Source: Rosellinia necatrix (Eukaryota; Ascomycota; Sordariomycetes; Xylariales; Xylariaceae). From it: DNA of 64,000 nucleotides. The notes below the pieces were generated by a model, which saw only the letters and a program-made list of their open reading frames with translations, was not told the origin of the DNA and did not search any database. The stretch spans positions 5,084,001 to 5,148,000 of the forward strand of contig JAGYVD010000002.1 in NCBI GenBank assembly GCA_021209875.1. The letters are read 5' to 3'. Made by a program: the position numbers and the translations under genes. This document shows, piece by piece, positions 46,390-58,230 of this stretch (positions are counted from its first letter, which is position 1; each line of letters opens with the position of its first letter).

Positions 46390-46870
46390 TGCAGAGCTGC
46401 TTGGACGCAGCATATATTGCCAACATGTTGAATGCTGTTGTGTCTGTTGTTGAAGATATCATAATATTCTACATCCCCATCCCCGTTATTTTGTCACTCT
46501 GTTTGCCCCTCTCCTGAAGGATTGGCATAGCGGTCGTATTCTGCTGGGGTATTTTGTGCGTATCTCGCCCAGCACCCACAGACGGAAGATCCAAAGCTAA
46601 CGCAGAGGGGTGTCATAGGGGTATCGCGGTTAGTGCTTCATCACTCTGCTTTAGGGTGGTCCCCCCGAGCAACATATCGTTTATGACCAACCTCGCATCT
46701 GCTGTGATAATAGGAGTGATTAGCAGGTGAGTACTTCGCACCACAACCAAAGGAAATATCTCCACAGCATGCGCCGAATCCCGATGTCTCTACGGCGTTT
46801 TCGATACCATCATTGCGCTTCTTATCGGTTGTGTTCCTGCAGTTTACTCGTTTTGGCTAAATAGCTAGCT
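46390..46870 (+). pseudogene. Relic of a fungal rhodopsin-domain integral membrane protein
   Basis: A plus-strand frame reads CLDAAYIANMLNAVVSVVEDIIIFYIPIPVILSL..PLS, a TGA, then RIGIAVVFCWGILCV. This matches the segment of fungal seven-TM rhodopsin-domain proteins where an Asp-containing helix is followed by PIPV, a basic turn and xIGVxxxFxxGIxxC. About 200 nt later another piece reads CLYGVFDTIIALLIGCVPAVYSFW before a stop, resembling the last helix of the same family. The N-terminal helices are not visible. The TGA stands where the family usually has a codon such as TGG, so this is a decayed copy. Function of the family is largely unknown. Confidence 0.6.
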
Positions 46871-47509
46871 CAATCCGTTGTATACATCAAATTGAAATAC
46901 AAACTCTTCTCACTGCTGCATATTTGGTCAACTAGGCACCCGGAGGATACAGCTCCGCCTAACATGACGATAGTGCGTGGACGAAGATCCGAGACCGGTG
47001 TGGCTCACCCGTATGCTGCGCTAGGTAGATTTCATGAGAGAACCCAAGTTAAACAATCGTCATAGCGGTTCTTCTATATACAGCATGGGCTGGTTGAGTA
47101 GCCGCAGCCATCAAGCCCCCAGAGAACCTGCACCTGTGATTTTACTTATTGTTAGGCAAGAGCTGTCCGGCGAAGGATCTTACTGTCCTCTACGTTAATA
47201 CGGTCAGGCTGGGTATTGGCAAAGTCTTAATATTTAAAAACACACTCGACCGTCGGCTCACATAGAGTAGAGAGACGGCCGGCATTCCCGACAAATGAAA
47301 ATGAAAAGAAAATAGAGTGATAGAAACAGCCTCATCTCTAACATCAATCATCCTTCCATCCGATAGTATCTGTCAACCAGCCAAATCTCCAGCTTCCTAA
47401 GACGTCAATCAATAGCATGGGGCCGTGACGTAGACCATGCGGTAGTTTTGGTTTCCCTATGCTGGTGTTGTCGTGAGGCAGCGTAGCTAGAAAGATTCGT
47501 CTGTTTGCG
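46871..47509. other. Spacer and 3' flank, no gene seen
   Basis: No supported coding sequence; includes the probable 3' UTR of the minus-strand gene that ends at 47510. Confidence 0.4.
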
Positions 47510-50169
47510 CTAATTCTTGTTGCCATCCACTTCACTACTTCCTATGCCAGATACGACATCATGGAGGCCGCGAACTGCTTGAATTAATTCCTCAACCTTG
47601 ACAGCATTACCTCTGCCGTCACCTCCGCCGTCATCTTCGACGTCACCTTCGCCGTCACCTTCGCAGTCATGCCCCGCTCCCTCGTAGTACAGCCCAAATT
47701 CGAGGGCAGGGTACACCCAAAACATGCTATCATATTTGGTCTTCGGATCCGACTCTGGCCGACTACAATTGGCTTGAGAAATAGCGTTGGCGCCGCCAAA
47801 GTCATCGTTACTCTCGCTCCCGGGCTCCATGTTGACGTCGCGGACCTCGCCTTTACTCTCAGACCCAAGCTCCATGTCAACACTGAAGGACTCGTCTTCA
47901 CTCTCGTAACCAAGCTCCATGTCGACGTCGAGGGCCTCGTCTTCATCCTCGCCCTCCCAATCCATGTCGACTGAAGGGATTGGTTGGTCAGGAAACGGCA
48001 TGGCTGAGTCGACACCGCAGTGTTTCAGTACTCTGTCAACAATGTCGACAGTTTGGGCATTGTGGTTTTTGGCGATCCGCAGAAGCTGCGCGGCAGAAGA
48101 ACGAGAGATCAGAGGCTCAGGACAAAACCGTTGCAGCAATTTGAGAGTATCCGACATCCAGATGCCTACCCGATCAACCTTTAGAGAACCATCGCAGATC
48201 CATGGCAGAGATCCATCTTCGCACTTAGACTTAGTTAGTAGAGATATCACCTTGCCGCCACTTCGAACGACCCTCCAGGCCGACACTTGCCAATGACGGA
48301 TACTTGCAGTGAGCGCAAAGGCTCTAGCTTGCAAAAGTCGCTTGAGCAAATCCAATCTACTGTCAAGAGCCGCTGCAACTTCCGTATCTAGGTGTGCCAC
48401 CCAAAATCGGACGAGTGATAATGCTGTACAATGCATATGCCTTAAGTCGCATAAAGCTATGAGCTGTGATATACGCCAGGAAAGCGGCCATTCGTCCTGC
48501 TGGATTAGGTAATTTAACGCCATAGGGCTGATCCGCACATTCCCAGAGGGCTCATTTTCAGCACCAGGAAAATGTATCACGTTATAATGACCACGCTGGT
48601 CAACGTGCAGAAAAACATCCTCGCCGAAGGGGGACTGGCGAGACTTCGATAATAGAATGCCAATAATATATTCGAACTCGTCCCGATGCTTTTCCCATAT
48701 GTAAGGATAAGTCCGACACAAGTGAGACATTTTTGAGCAGAGAAGCATTAGGGGTGTCCTGATTCGGTGAGCTCTTAACCGTTCGAAGTCGTTTAATGGC
48801 CCCACTTACTGTGTGAGAATGTCCCATTCACCCGGGTCAAGGCCTCGAGCCAATAACCAAGTCATTAGCTTAATGAACTCATCGATAATCCCTTCTGACT
48901 GGTCGATTCTGTCCCAGTTCTCATTGTGCTGGGAGATTTGTGAGATTTGAATTGCAAACGAGTAATTATGTAACTTACTATAACTCCGCTTGTTAGCTTT
49001 GCCAAGAGGGTTTCACCTCGCGGATCTACGTCGTAGAGTGATGCGCGGCCCTCGATCAATAGCGCACGGATCCTTTCAAAATTAAGAGAAAAGAATGCCG
49101 TCATAATATCAGAGCTCGTGTCCACGATGTTGATATAACGAAGGCTAAAGGTTGGGCTTGGCTCCAGACCAGGCTCCGACCATCTGGTATTGGTCCAATC
49201 TATTAGAAAGCCTTTGGTAGGGACGTCGGATGGGACTTTGAATGGCGGTATAAATCTCAATGTGATGCAAATGTCCCGTTTCTTATCGTTAGCAGAGCTA
49301 ATATAACTACTGCGCTCGAAATCGATATTCCTCGTTTGGATTAACAACTGTCCAGAAGTCGATGGGTCGCCGGAAACCGAGCACTCAGTACGAGCTGATA
49401 CCTTAACCCAATCATCCGCGAGACTATTGGCGTCACGCACGGTCTTTCTTATGGTGTTTTTTTGATCGTTCCATGATCTAGATAGCGGATCTTGGTGGAT
49501 GGCGAACTGCCCCAGATGTGTTAGAAGAGCTTCCACTGCAGCCATGGTTTTCGTGTTAGCTTCCATCGCCGTGGTGTTGTTCTGAATCGTGGTGGACCAG
49601 GACGTCTTCTCTTGTGTCAAGCCCGCCACAGACTTTTCAATTCGTTGGACAGTTTCCAACTCTCTAGATTGATCGGTCCTGCACACACAAGAGCATATTA
49701 GCCATCTCTAGTCCCAGGCGAATATTGGGCAGCTACCCAGAGCGCGTGGGTACCTGATAGTAGTGATGCAGAATTGCAGGAGGGTAGATTTGGCCCCTTC
49801 CAGGGCACGATGGTGCTTTGCAAGTTCATCCCGGCTTAGAATGGTACAAAGCCTCCTCGTCACTGCTCTTCGCTTGGAGTCCCCTTGAACTGGCTGGGAT
49901 TTATCGACGATATTTTGTAACTTAGTGATAACATTGGTGCAGTTCTGAATAGCCCGGCGCAGCCCGGTATCAGGTTGGTGTGGCGGCTCCCCAATGCTGG
50001 AAAGGGCCATGGAGATGCTCCGCAACTCCTCACTGAGGCTGTTAATATCGTCCCGTGCATGCTTATAGTCCTGGAGGTAGTTGTATAGAAGATTGGCAGC
50101 ATTCGTCGCTTGAACGACCAATGTAGCGATGGTGATGCCACTAGCTAATAAACCAACTACCTCGGCCAT
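47510..50169 (-). CDS. Fungal STAND N-terminal-domain protein with acidic tandem repeats
   Basis: Four exons on the minus strand: 50169-49754, 49678-48979, 48928-48810 and 48758-47510. Every join is in phase (introns 75, 50 and 51 nt, donors GTACCC, GTAAGT, GTAAGT); 827 residues. Residues 1-130 (MAEVVGLLASGITIATLVVQATNAA..LYNYLQDYKHARDDINSLSEELRSIS) match the helical N-terminal domain that precedes NACHT or ankyrin parts in fungal NLR-like and azaphilone-cluster-L-like proteins. A middle region has FSLRYINIV and single ankyrin-like pieces (GRASLYDVDPRGETLLA, QTPLMLLCSKMS). There is no NACHT P-loop. Near residues 670-735 lie imperfect 16-residue repeats (VDMELGSES type, encoded at about 47790-47980), followed by a Gly-Asp-Glu-rich end. 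The intact splicing indicates a live gene. The role is probably in signalling or recognition; this is inference. Confidence 0.82.
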
Positions 50170-52949
50170 CTCGTCCGATACAGGAGGGAGAGGGCGAGGA
50201 GAGGGCCGGAAGAGAGCCCAGTAAGATTGTCATCCAAACTGACGCGTTCGAGAAGTGGTGAAAAGGGATTTCAGATTCGTTGAAGTAAGGAAGCAGCGAG
50301 CAACATTGTCGGGCGACGAATACACAACCTCATGTTCCGGATTACTTATACTTGCATGCCTTGCGCTTCCAGGAGATATTGTCAGGCATCCATGCAGGCT
50401 GAGCCAGATATCACGGGTACACAACATCAATACTTAGCCGGCCTAAAGCTGTAGCCATACCCTCCTTGAAAGCACATAGTTTCCCTCTTGGCGCCCCGCT
50501 ATTAGTCGCCTACCGCCCTCCCCGAAGAGCCATGGTCTGCTCATAACCAAGCATCTCAGCATCTCCTGTTGGCGGATGCAGAATTCGGCGCCTATGTATG
50601 ATGACCGCAGATAAGAAAGATTAAGTGCTACCTTCTGAGCATATAAGCGCCAGTGGCTGATACCGTAGGCAATAGCGCGTTCGTTGACGAAATTCATCGA
50701 AGAAGCCTGAGCACGCCTAGCTACGCTTAGTTCGGCAACATGCACAACCGCTTGCAACCTCACAGCCCGGCCCTTATATCAAAGTTAATGTAATGACCAA
50801 CGAGGGGGGCCATCTATACCTATATCCCAAACACAGACTCGCAGCTTCTTTCCCCCGTGATCATAATATTGAATGACAACCCTCGGACCAACCAGTTGTA
50901 TCAATCTACCATTTACCATTTTCGCCAAACTGCAGAACACTTATATCCACAGAAAAGGATGCATAGGCTGCAAGACTATAGATAAAAGGAATTAATAAAA
51001 GAATTGTTTCGGCAAAGAGCTCATTCGCCCATAATATATAATATGTATACTGTAAGGGTTGTATGGGGGCAGCACGAGACAGCCAGCTGACTGCAGCTGC
51101 CCAGGTTTGGCAGCTGTTAATACCTATTATCTATTATCTACACAAACAGCAAACCTTTGCGTGCTCTGCAGGGGAGATACAAGCCACAGTGTTGAGCAGT
51201 TACCTATTATAGTAGACTTGATGTCAATTACCCATTCTACGACTTTGCTGTCTGTTGCTGCAGCTCCCACAACAGACGAAAGGTAGCTTCAGGTTTATTA
51301 TAATGATTGGGTTCTACTAGGGTCAGGGCTCCACCACCTAACTTCCCCTTCTACAACCCCAACTTTCAGGCACATTGGGCTCGAAATAGCCCCGAATTCG
51401 TCCCACCCACCACCCGATGGCAACAGGCCACCAGAGAAGGATTAGGTTTTTTCCAGTCGGTAGATAGCATACATAGCGTAGGGCACTTTTCCGGCTAGCT
51501 TTCTAGGCCCGACTACGTACCGAATTCGACGCTAAAGGATAAGCATACGTTTGCTACACCTTTAGCTGCGGCCTCGTGCCGAAAGCGACCCGTATTAGGC
51601 TCACGCTCCCCCCCAGAATACATGCTATTTACACTGCGCGGTGTGCCCTGTTGGTGATGTAGATAATTAGGCTTGTAGTTGGAAGTGTAAGTGTGGTTCC
51701 TATCTCCAACAGAGCCACTATTGTTACTGATGAAATGGGTGGCTCAGATCAGCGTGCCATACCATGTAAGTATAGCTATATCCACAGAGAACTAGAAGCA
51801 CGAATAGACCTAGGTAATCAGAGTTGCTGTTTTGTAGCTAAAGGTTTTTCATTTTCCACAACGTAAGGGAGTGTGCGGCCCACTGTACCAGTTAATGACT
51901 TGCTCCGGTAGACAGCACGTCAATTATTATCCGTCCCTGCTACAACTACGCGGTCCAATCGCGATATCAACCAAATGGCGCGACGATTCATTAAGGTTAA
52001 ATTAACACCCGAAATACAAGCTAGCGAAAATTACAAATACCTGGCCCGTCACGAATGTCACAGTTCGTACTGCTGGTAGTTCCAGAAATGACTTATGTTA
52101 TTGCACAAGGAGGGTACAGTATTCTGGCCCGTGCCTTGGTCAGTCGCCAGCTACTCGCTCCTTTTATATACAGTATTCTGGCCCGTGCCCTAGTGGAGTT
52201 CTTAGGTTAAGACTAGTTCCATAACAACGGAGCAGCAATCCAGCACTGGCTACGACACCATTGGTGCCGAGATGGCGAAAGGAAAATGTTGTCAAGTGGT
52301 GCACTGAACTGTCTGCCGCTGCTCATATACCGTTACAATCGTGATGTGACAGGACTCCTGTCTTACTACTATCATACGGTCTAGTCCATATAACTACCCA
52401 AATTCTAATTATATAACAGTGAATAAAACTGAGGCTGGAGCGTGATTAAGCATATAGCCACTGTATCAGCATTCGCAGTTCGGGAAGAAGGCCACAGGTA
52501 TAGGGGACAGGTTGGAAGGATAGGGCCGGGGATTTGGTAAGGTTTTCTTTAGGTTCGACATATGTGTTTAATGCCCGCAATTATGAGAATAATAAAACTC
52601 GTAGATATTATACCAAAGAAGTATTAATAATTAGAGAGGCTCTCCAGTCGAATGAAGGAGTCTGTGTGTCCAAGGCGCTTGCAGAGGGTGGGTATACTAC
52701 GCCAAAACCCAGCGTTGGAAGACCTAAGTAGCCAGTAAACTATCAACTACCGCAGAGGTTTCCATAGGAGAAGAGATGAGAGTGGGTTCAAGGTACAAAG
52801 GCTTCTTCGATAGGGCTGAGCACCTAATGCGCTCGGAAGCGTGGAAGCACACATGTACAGTACGGGGCGACACGTGCCAGAGCAAATCAGCAATCAGGGC
52901 TGCGATGGAACGCCAGGTGGGGTAATAAATCAGATTACCCAGCGTGGTT
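50170..52949. other. Gene-poor interval, possibly old transposon sequence
   Basis: No supported gene. A segment beginning TGTAAGGGTTGTATGGGGGC near 51051, rich in CAGCTG and ending around 51300, has the look of an old LTR, but no second copy, primer site or pol motif is seen here. A 20-nt word (ACAGTATTCTGGCCCGTGCC) occurs twice, near 52117 and 52170. Confidence 0.35.
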
Positions 52950-52960
52950 ATCACAAGTAC

Positions 52961-53202
52961 CGAATGGCCTAGTGGTAAGAGGTCGCCCTCCGTGACCACT
53001 GGAAGTTCCTGGGTTCAGATACGGTCCCGGCTAGGTCTTGTGGACACCCTGGGCGTGGGGCCCCCCCAGGAGAGTCCACAAGGCCGTCTGTGGCGACGCA
53101 GTGCTGGAATAGACCGCAAAGAAATACCCATGCGAAAGCAGGGCGCGTTGTAGCTTACAGACTTGGACAAACATGTAAGGCAAGGCGATTTTTTTTTTTT
53201 TT
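52961..53202 (+). mobile_element. SINE-like element with tRNA-related head, hairpin body and T-run end
   Basis: About 240 nt with three parts. The head resembles a tRNA gene: an A-box-like TGGCCTAGTGG at 52965-52975, a GGTCG...TGACC stem at 52981-52996 and an imperfect B box (GGTTCAGATAC) at 53012-53022. The 5' and 3' ends do not form a tRNA acceptor stem, so it is not a working tRNA gene. The body has a strong hairpin: CTTGTGGAC (53037-53045) pairs with GTCCACAAG (53074-53082), enclosing CCTGGG/CCCAGG. It ends in 14 consecutive T (53189-53202), which would terminate RNA polymerase III. This is the layout of tRNA-derived SINEs. I see no clear target-site duplication, and only one copy is in the window. 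Confidence 0.5.
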
Positions 53203-54172
53203 AATTCAATTCTTTTAGGACGTTTCCACTGTTCCGTCTGACATTTTTGTGGCATTTTCGTCATTATTTCGCAGTATAATAGATGTTGCAACACATCTCT
53301 TCTCTTCTATGACAGCAAGACTAGGACATCACTATAGAGAAAAGGCATATGAACACGTTGAATTGATAATTCTTAAGCATTCGACTATATGTGACTCTAT
53401 GGAGAGGCACAAGCAACCCAATAGTCTCTCAAAGTACCTGGGTCTAAGTAGCTATGCCGCCAGGACATTACCAACCCAGCACTGCCGCCGCCCAGCCACC
53501 CAGACAAAACCCACCTAAACAACATCAAGAAAATATGCAGCTATAACATCACCCTTAATACAATAATTTATCTGACCTTCTAGCTACCATTAGGTAGAGT
53601 ATCACCAACCCCCCATCATTATGGCACCCTGACATAGTCCCCCTCGCGAAACAGCCCGAGGAACGATCCCCAAGGAAGCGGTATATGCCCGTTTTTGATG
53701 CTATATGTACGCACGCTTCTCCACCTCGGGGGTCTTTCGAACGTGGAGTGATTTGATCGAAACGTCCCATCCAGATGTCCCGTCGGTCATGTGACTGGAC
53801 CGCCTGGGTCTGGGATTGCGGCAGTGCCCCTCCTTCCTCCTTGGCGGCGCGGGCGGGTATGAGTGGGCTGGTGGCCTGTGCTGATCCACGTGAAGCAAGT
53901 GGGGCAATGGTTGGTGGGGGGGAGAGGAGGGGGGACGAGCTTGTCGAATCAATCATGCCAAGTGAAATCCCATTCGCCATGATGGTGACTCCCCAACGAG
54001 CCCTCCATTCACGCATGGCCCGCGCCTTCCCGATTGTAGACTGCACCAGTATAGCAACCAAGTCGCCGGTTCGGCAGTTAACCTACCTCTACCTATACCC
54101 ATACCTGTACCCATACTTGTACCCATCCATACTTGTAACTAGCCAGGCACTGGATCGCCCGTTGTTCATCAT
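53203..54172. other. Spacer, no gene supported
   Basis: Between the SINE-like element and the 3' end of the kinase gene. A minus-strand frame at 53555-54061 is Pro/Ser-rich with no motif, and is not called. A CCATACCTGTAC/CTTGTACCCATAC short tandem tract lies near 54090-54136. Confidence 0.4.
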
Positions 54173-55704
54173 CTACGCATTGAATATCAGGTCGTCCAGG
54201 ATCGCCGCGATGCGCTCGTCCGACTCCTCCAGCTCCCGGCCCGGGTAGGAGGCGGCAGGCTTCCGCATGCCCTGGCTCGCGCGGTCGAGCAGCTCCGGCA
54301 GCGTGGGCCGGTCGTCCGGGTTGCGCGCCATGCCCTGGGCCACGAGGTCCCGCAGCTCGTCGTCGAGGTCCGGCAGCATGTTCACGCCGAGGCGCGGCAG
54401 CAGGTGCGACGCCGCCGTCACGATCCCGTTGTGCACCACCGGGAGCCCGTACGGCGCCGTGTTCCGGTTCCAGGTGATCACTTCCCCCATACACTTTTTT
54501 TTTTTCAATGGTCAGCAACCGCTTGTGTCGTCGGCAGAGAGAGCGCTAGTTTTTTTTTTTTTTGACGTGGGGCACTTACCTCGGACACCGCCCATACGTT
54601 GTCTTGTATCGCCTCTTTGGACGACCGGGCCTCGTCCATGATGCCGAAGTCGATGAGTTTCAACGGCGCCATCATGTGGTCTTTTGCATGCGTGCATACC
54701 AGTAATTAGTAATCTTGCACTAGTCGCGAAAGCCTTCCTACTGAAAGGGGGGGGAAGAGGAGAGCGCCTACGTTCGGGGGGTCCGGCGGGGTTTCGGTCC
54801 CCAATCATGATGTTTCGAAATGCAACATCGTTGTGTCTGAACCGGCTGGGCTCTCTATCTTCTTCAATCGTCTCCATCGTCGGTGTCGAATTCCTGGGCC
54901 CGTTCGGAGGGAAAGCCAGCCCAACACATGCTCTCGCCACTAGCGTTATCGGTCAGCGTACTGTTTCTTCGCAAGCGTCCAATCAAGGTCAGATGAGAGA
55001 GAAGAGGGTATGTATATTACAGCACAGATGGAAACTCCACATAAGGCGATTTGGCAACCTCACACGTCTTTCGCCCGCCTTTATCATGATGCTCAATAAA
55101 GACCCGTTTTCCAGATACTCTAACAGCATCGCCGGGCCTTCGAGGGCTGATTTCCTCATGGTATCAAACACCGTGTCGAGGGAGGGCCTCATCCAGACCC
55201 GCAAGCGCTGGACGAGCTCTGGCGCGCTGCGCTCGAGTGGCGACAGTTGGATGGCCATGCTGACGTCGTCGCAGGACGTGAGCATTTGCGCGATATGGGC
55301 GCAGCCACGCATTTGCTGTTGAAGACTCTCGTTAGCAGGCCTCCGTGATCACGCAGTTATCTTGAGAGAGATGAAACCAAATATCAGGGGCAAAAGAAAG
55401 CAGGGGGCAGATGTCTTACTTTGAGCGCGGCAATTTCGCCGAGCAGCTCCCGGCCGCCTCTGTCCGGCCGTATCGGGACCTTGAGCACCACCCTCCTCGG
55501 GGGGGTGAGCGGCCTCGTATTCCTCTCCCGCAGCAGGACCACGATCCCGAACGAGCCGCTCCCGAGCAGCTTCTCGACCTTCCATATCTCCGACTTCGCG
55601 AAGTAGTTCGTCAGCTCCTCCGTGAACTCTCGGACCGGCGCGAGCCCACTCGAATCGGTCGACGACGGGGGCGTGGTCCGGAATATGGCGCTTCCTCTAA
55701 TCAT
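54173..55704 (-). CDS. Atypical protein kinase-like protein
   Basis: Five exons on the minus strand: 55704-55420, 55315-55021, 54939-54772, 54680-54580 and 54493-54173. Introns of 81-104 nt all keep phase; 389 residues. A kinase fold is evident: glycine loop LGSGSFGIV (about 47-55), VAIK-type lysine in VVLKVP (K75), and a catalytic loop RHNDVAFRNIMIGD (H229-N-D231, N236) where most kinases have HRDxxxxN. The magnesium motif IDFG has D260. A shortened activation segment (WAVSECMGEVITWNRNTAPYG) and a C-lobe (LDDELRDLVAQGMARNPDDRPTLPELL) follow; MARNPDDRP is the conserved final-helix motif. All four catalytic residues remain, so activity is possible, but the missing Arg in HRD and the absent APE suggest an unusual or pseudokinase-like regulator. 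Expanded families of such kinases occur in Pezizomycotina. The last exon is very GC-rich, and intron 4 has A-runs at both ends. Confidence 0.88.
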
Positions 55705-57184
55705 TCTCGAATTGCTATAAAAAAAGGCTATATATATATTAAAAGAAAAAAAGTGAATTTCTGGTCTATAGGACGCTAGTTGGAATGTAGCATTCTATCA
55801 GTGTCTACAGCAGCTTCATCCCCTTTTATTAACGCCCTACCAGCTCCATCATGAACAACAATACTACCCCTAGGAGTATTTCCGTATGTTATTAGCGCGC
55901 GGATTGTTGAAAGACATAATTATCGGTAGGTTCCGTCTTTCCTTTCAAAATCCTCCTTCCTCGACACAACAAAGCGCCGGCTCCCATTTAAGCAACCTCC
56001 ATCTGAGGCGGCCGGAAACGTCCAAGTTTAATAGGAGTATGTATATAAAAATAGTGTATTGTTCATAGGCCCTCGGTGATCAAAGGCACAAGCCACCTTA
56101 ATTACAATAGATCTTTTATCATCTTGATCCCGCCTTATAAGGTCTTTAGACATGGAAATGAACAATTCGATTTATTAAAAGCGCGCAAGATTGTTGTGCC
56201 CACAGGAACCCAACCATTACTATTATGAGCATCAGCTTTGGCTCATCGGAGCCCAACCTAATGAGTTGGCTTTGTCCAGCCCCGGGAGGACCCCTTTCTC
56301 GACAACAAAACGGCACCTGACAAACCGGACATACTCGCCGTTGGCGCTAGTTACGCCTTACTCAAGCCAACCAACCTTCCACAAACCTTAAGGTAGCATC
56401 CGCAAGCCCGGATCTTGATTCGAACGGATTCCCCGCCCGGTTTTCTAGTTTTGTTTTCCCAATTTTTTTTTTCTTCTTAAATCCCCGAGACCGATGAGAG
56501 AAGACAAGAGGTCGCCTGGGGGAGGTTACATGCCAAGGCTGATACCGGGCTCCCTATTCGGTAATGAACGCAGCTTGGGCGAACCTGGAACTGGCTCCAG
56601 GGTCGTGGCATGGGTATGGGCATGGGCATGGGCATGGGGGAGTGCTAAGCCATGTTGGGGTACATAACACACAGATGGAAATGATACATACGGGCTGTGT
56701 TGTGTAGCTGAGAATATCGGATACAGTATCTAACTACGGAGTAGGGTCTGTATGTACCCCTTCCTTCCCCCCATGTAACTGCCTAGGTAGGCCGGCTTCT
56801 CCAAGCTAGCTGCGAACCTGTGAGGCTAGATACCCAATCCAGTGAGGGCGGCCACATTGGGTACCTGGTCGAAACGGAGGCATAGTATGCATCTTGTGGT
56901 ACCATTTCGACAGCGTTTCTCGATGCCGTTGCGTTCTAATAGGGCAATAATACAGTTACACGTGGTATTGCACCGAATGGAACCTGTAGTTGAAGTGTCA
57001 AAGTAACCGCTTCTACGTTTTGATTACGTGCGTCCGAAGACGCGGTCAATCAAAGGAGGAAGATCCTATCTCGTCCAACCTGGAAGATACCGAGTTACCT
57101 ACCTACCTTGGCCACAGGGCCATATATGCTATCCTAGTTGGGAACTTTGTACATAGTGGAGCGTCAAAGAGTCTTCACGTGATC

Positions 57185-57250
57185 GATGCATCCAATCCTA
57201 ATATACTCCGTACATTGCAGAGGGAATTCGTCCTTTTGATTGGATGCATC
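57185..57250. repeat. Perfect 13-nt inverted repeat
   Basis: GATGCATCCAATC (57185-57197) and GATTGGATGCATC (57238-57250) are exact reverse complements separated by 40 nt. It could be a small hairpin, a binding-site pair or the remains of a short inverted-repeat element; no target duplication is evident. Confidence 0.7.
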
Positions 57251-58230
57251 CATGTAATCTGACTTGAACCTTCTGCTGCCCTCTCACGCCGTGCCGGTGC
57301 GGCAAAAGCAATACTATGCGGGAGTGGCCTTGACGAGATGACGGATCCGACGTGAGTTGGGTTGCACCTACCCAAGTCACCCGGGAAGCATATATGCTGA
57401 GGGCGCCCATTGTGTCTAAGTCATCAGATCGGTCCGTATTGGCCGTATTACGTGTAGTCCGTCACCGTGGTAAAACAGATGTGTACACTCCTTCCGCCTA
57501 TCGCGAGCGGTTTCATAGTTGCTGAGCGTATTGACAGCGTTGGACGGAGCCTAACTACGAAGACAGAAAATTTTTTCTTCTCTCATTCACTTGGTAGTTA
57601 GGGGTAATGTAGCTCGATGTTCTTCTTGTGAAAGACCAACCCCTGTCTGCATTTGCGCATCACACAATGTCATGAATTCGTGCCCGAAAGGATGGCTCTC
57701 CTGACGCAGCGATGGCCTATGGATAGGGCCGCCCGTAAGTGCAATAGGCCCGTGGGTCGGATGCGACAAGGGGATAGCCCAGAGAAAAAAGATGGAAGAT
57801 AAAGAGGGCGAGGATGAGAGATGAAAAAGACCATACAAGTTTTTGTGGAGGTTTGCACGTACAAACCTGCGTGTGCATTGCATTGCCCATTCACTCCATC
57901 CTCGCCTCCGGTCACGACTCGTAAGCAGGCTGGCCCTGGGGAAGGAAGATACGTGACGTTTGTTCCTGGTAGCACAACGTACAACATGAGCAGTCAAGCC
58001 ACCTACCCATCCAAGATAAGCTTGGCATTTGGCCGCATGCCGGCACTCAGTTCTCTCTTTTCCGCGTAGATCCAAGTAATACAGGAAATTTTGCGCTTGG
58101 GCAATGGCGGACAATACGACGTCGTGCTTTTGTATTCCCTGCTGACCATTGTAAAAGGGCCATCCATCCACCCCGGCCGGGTGAATGTTTGTTTGCCCAG
58201 CAGAGCGCAACAGGCGTGATGTGCCCAAGG

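Noticed and set aside
51051..51303. Possible solo LTR starting TGTAAGGGTTGTATGG
   Set aside because: Only general appearance; no paired copy, no target duplication and no internal retroelement domain in the window.
52961..53032. Functional tRNA gene
   Set aside because: The A box is good and the B box partial, but the ends cannot pair as an acceptor stem and the T arm is not a stem; better explained as a tRNA-derived SINE head.
53555..54061. 168-codon minus-strand ORF downstream of the kinase
   Set aside because: Pro/Ser-rich with no motif; likely overlaps the kinase 3' flank and spacer.
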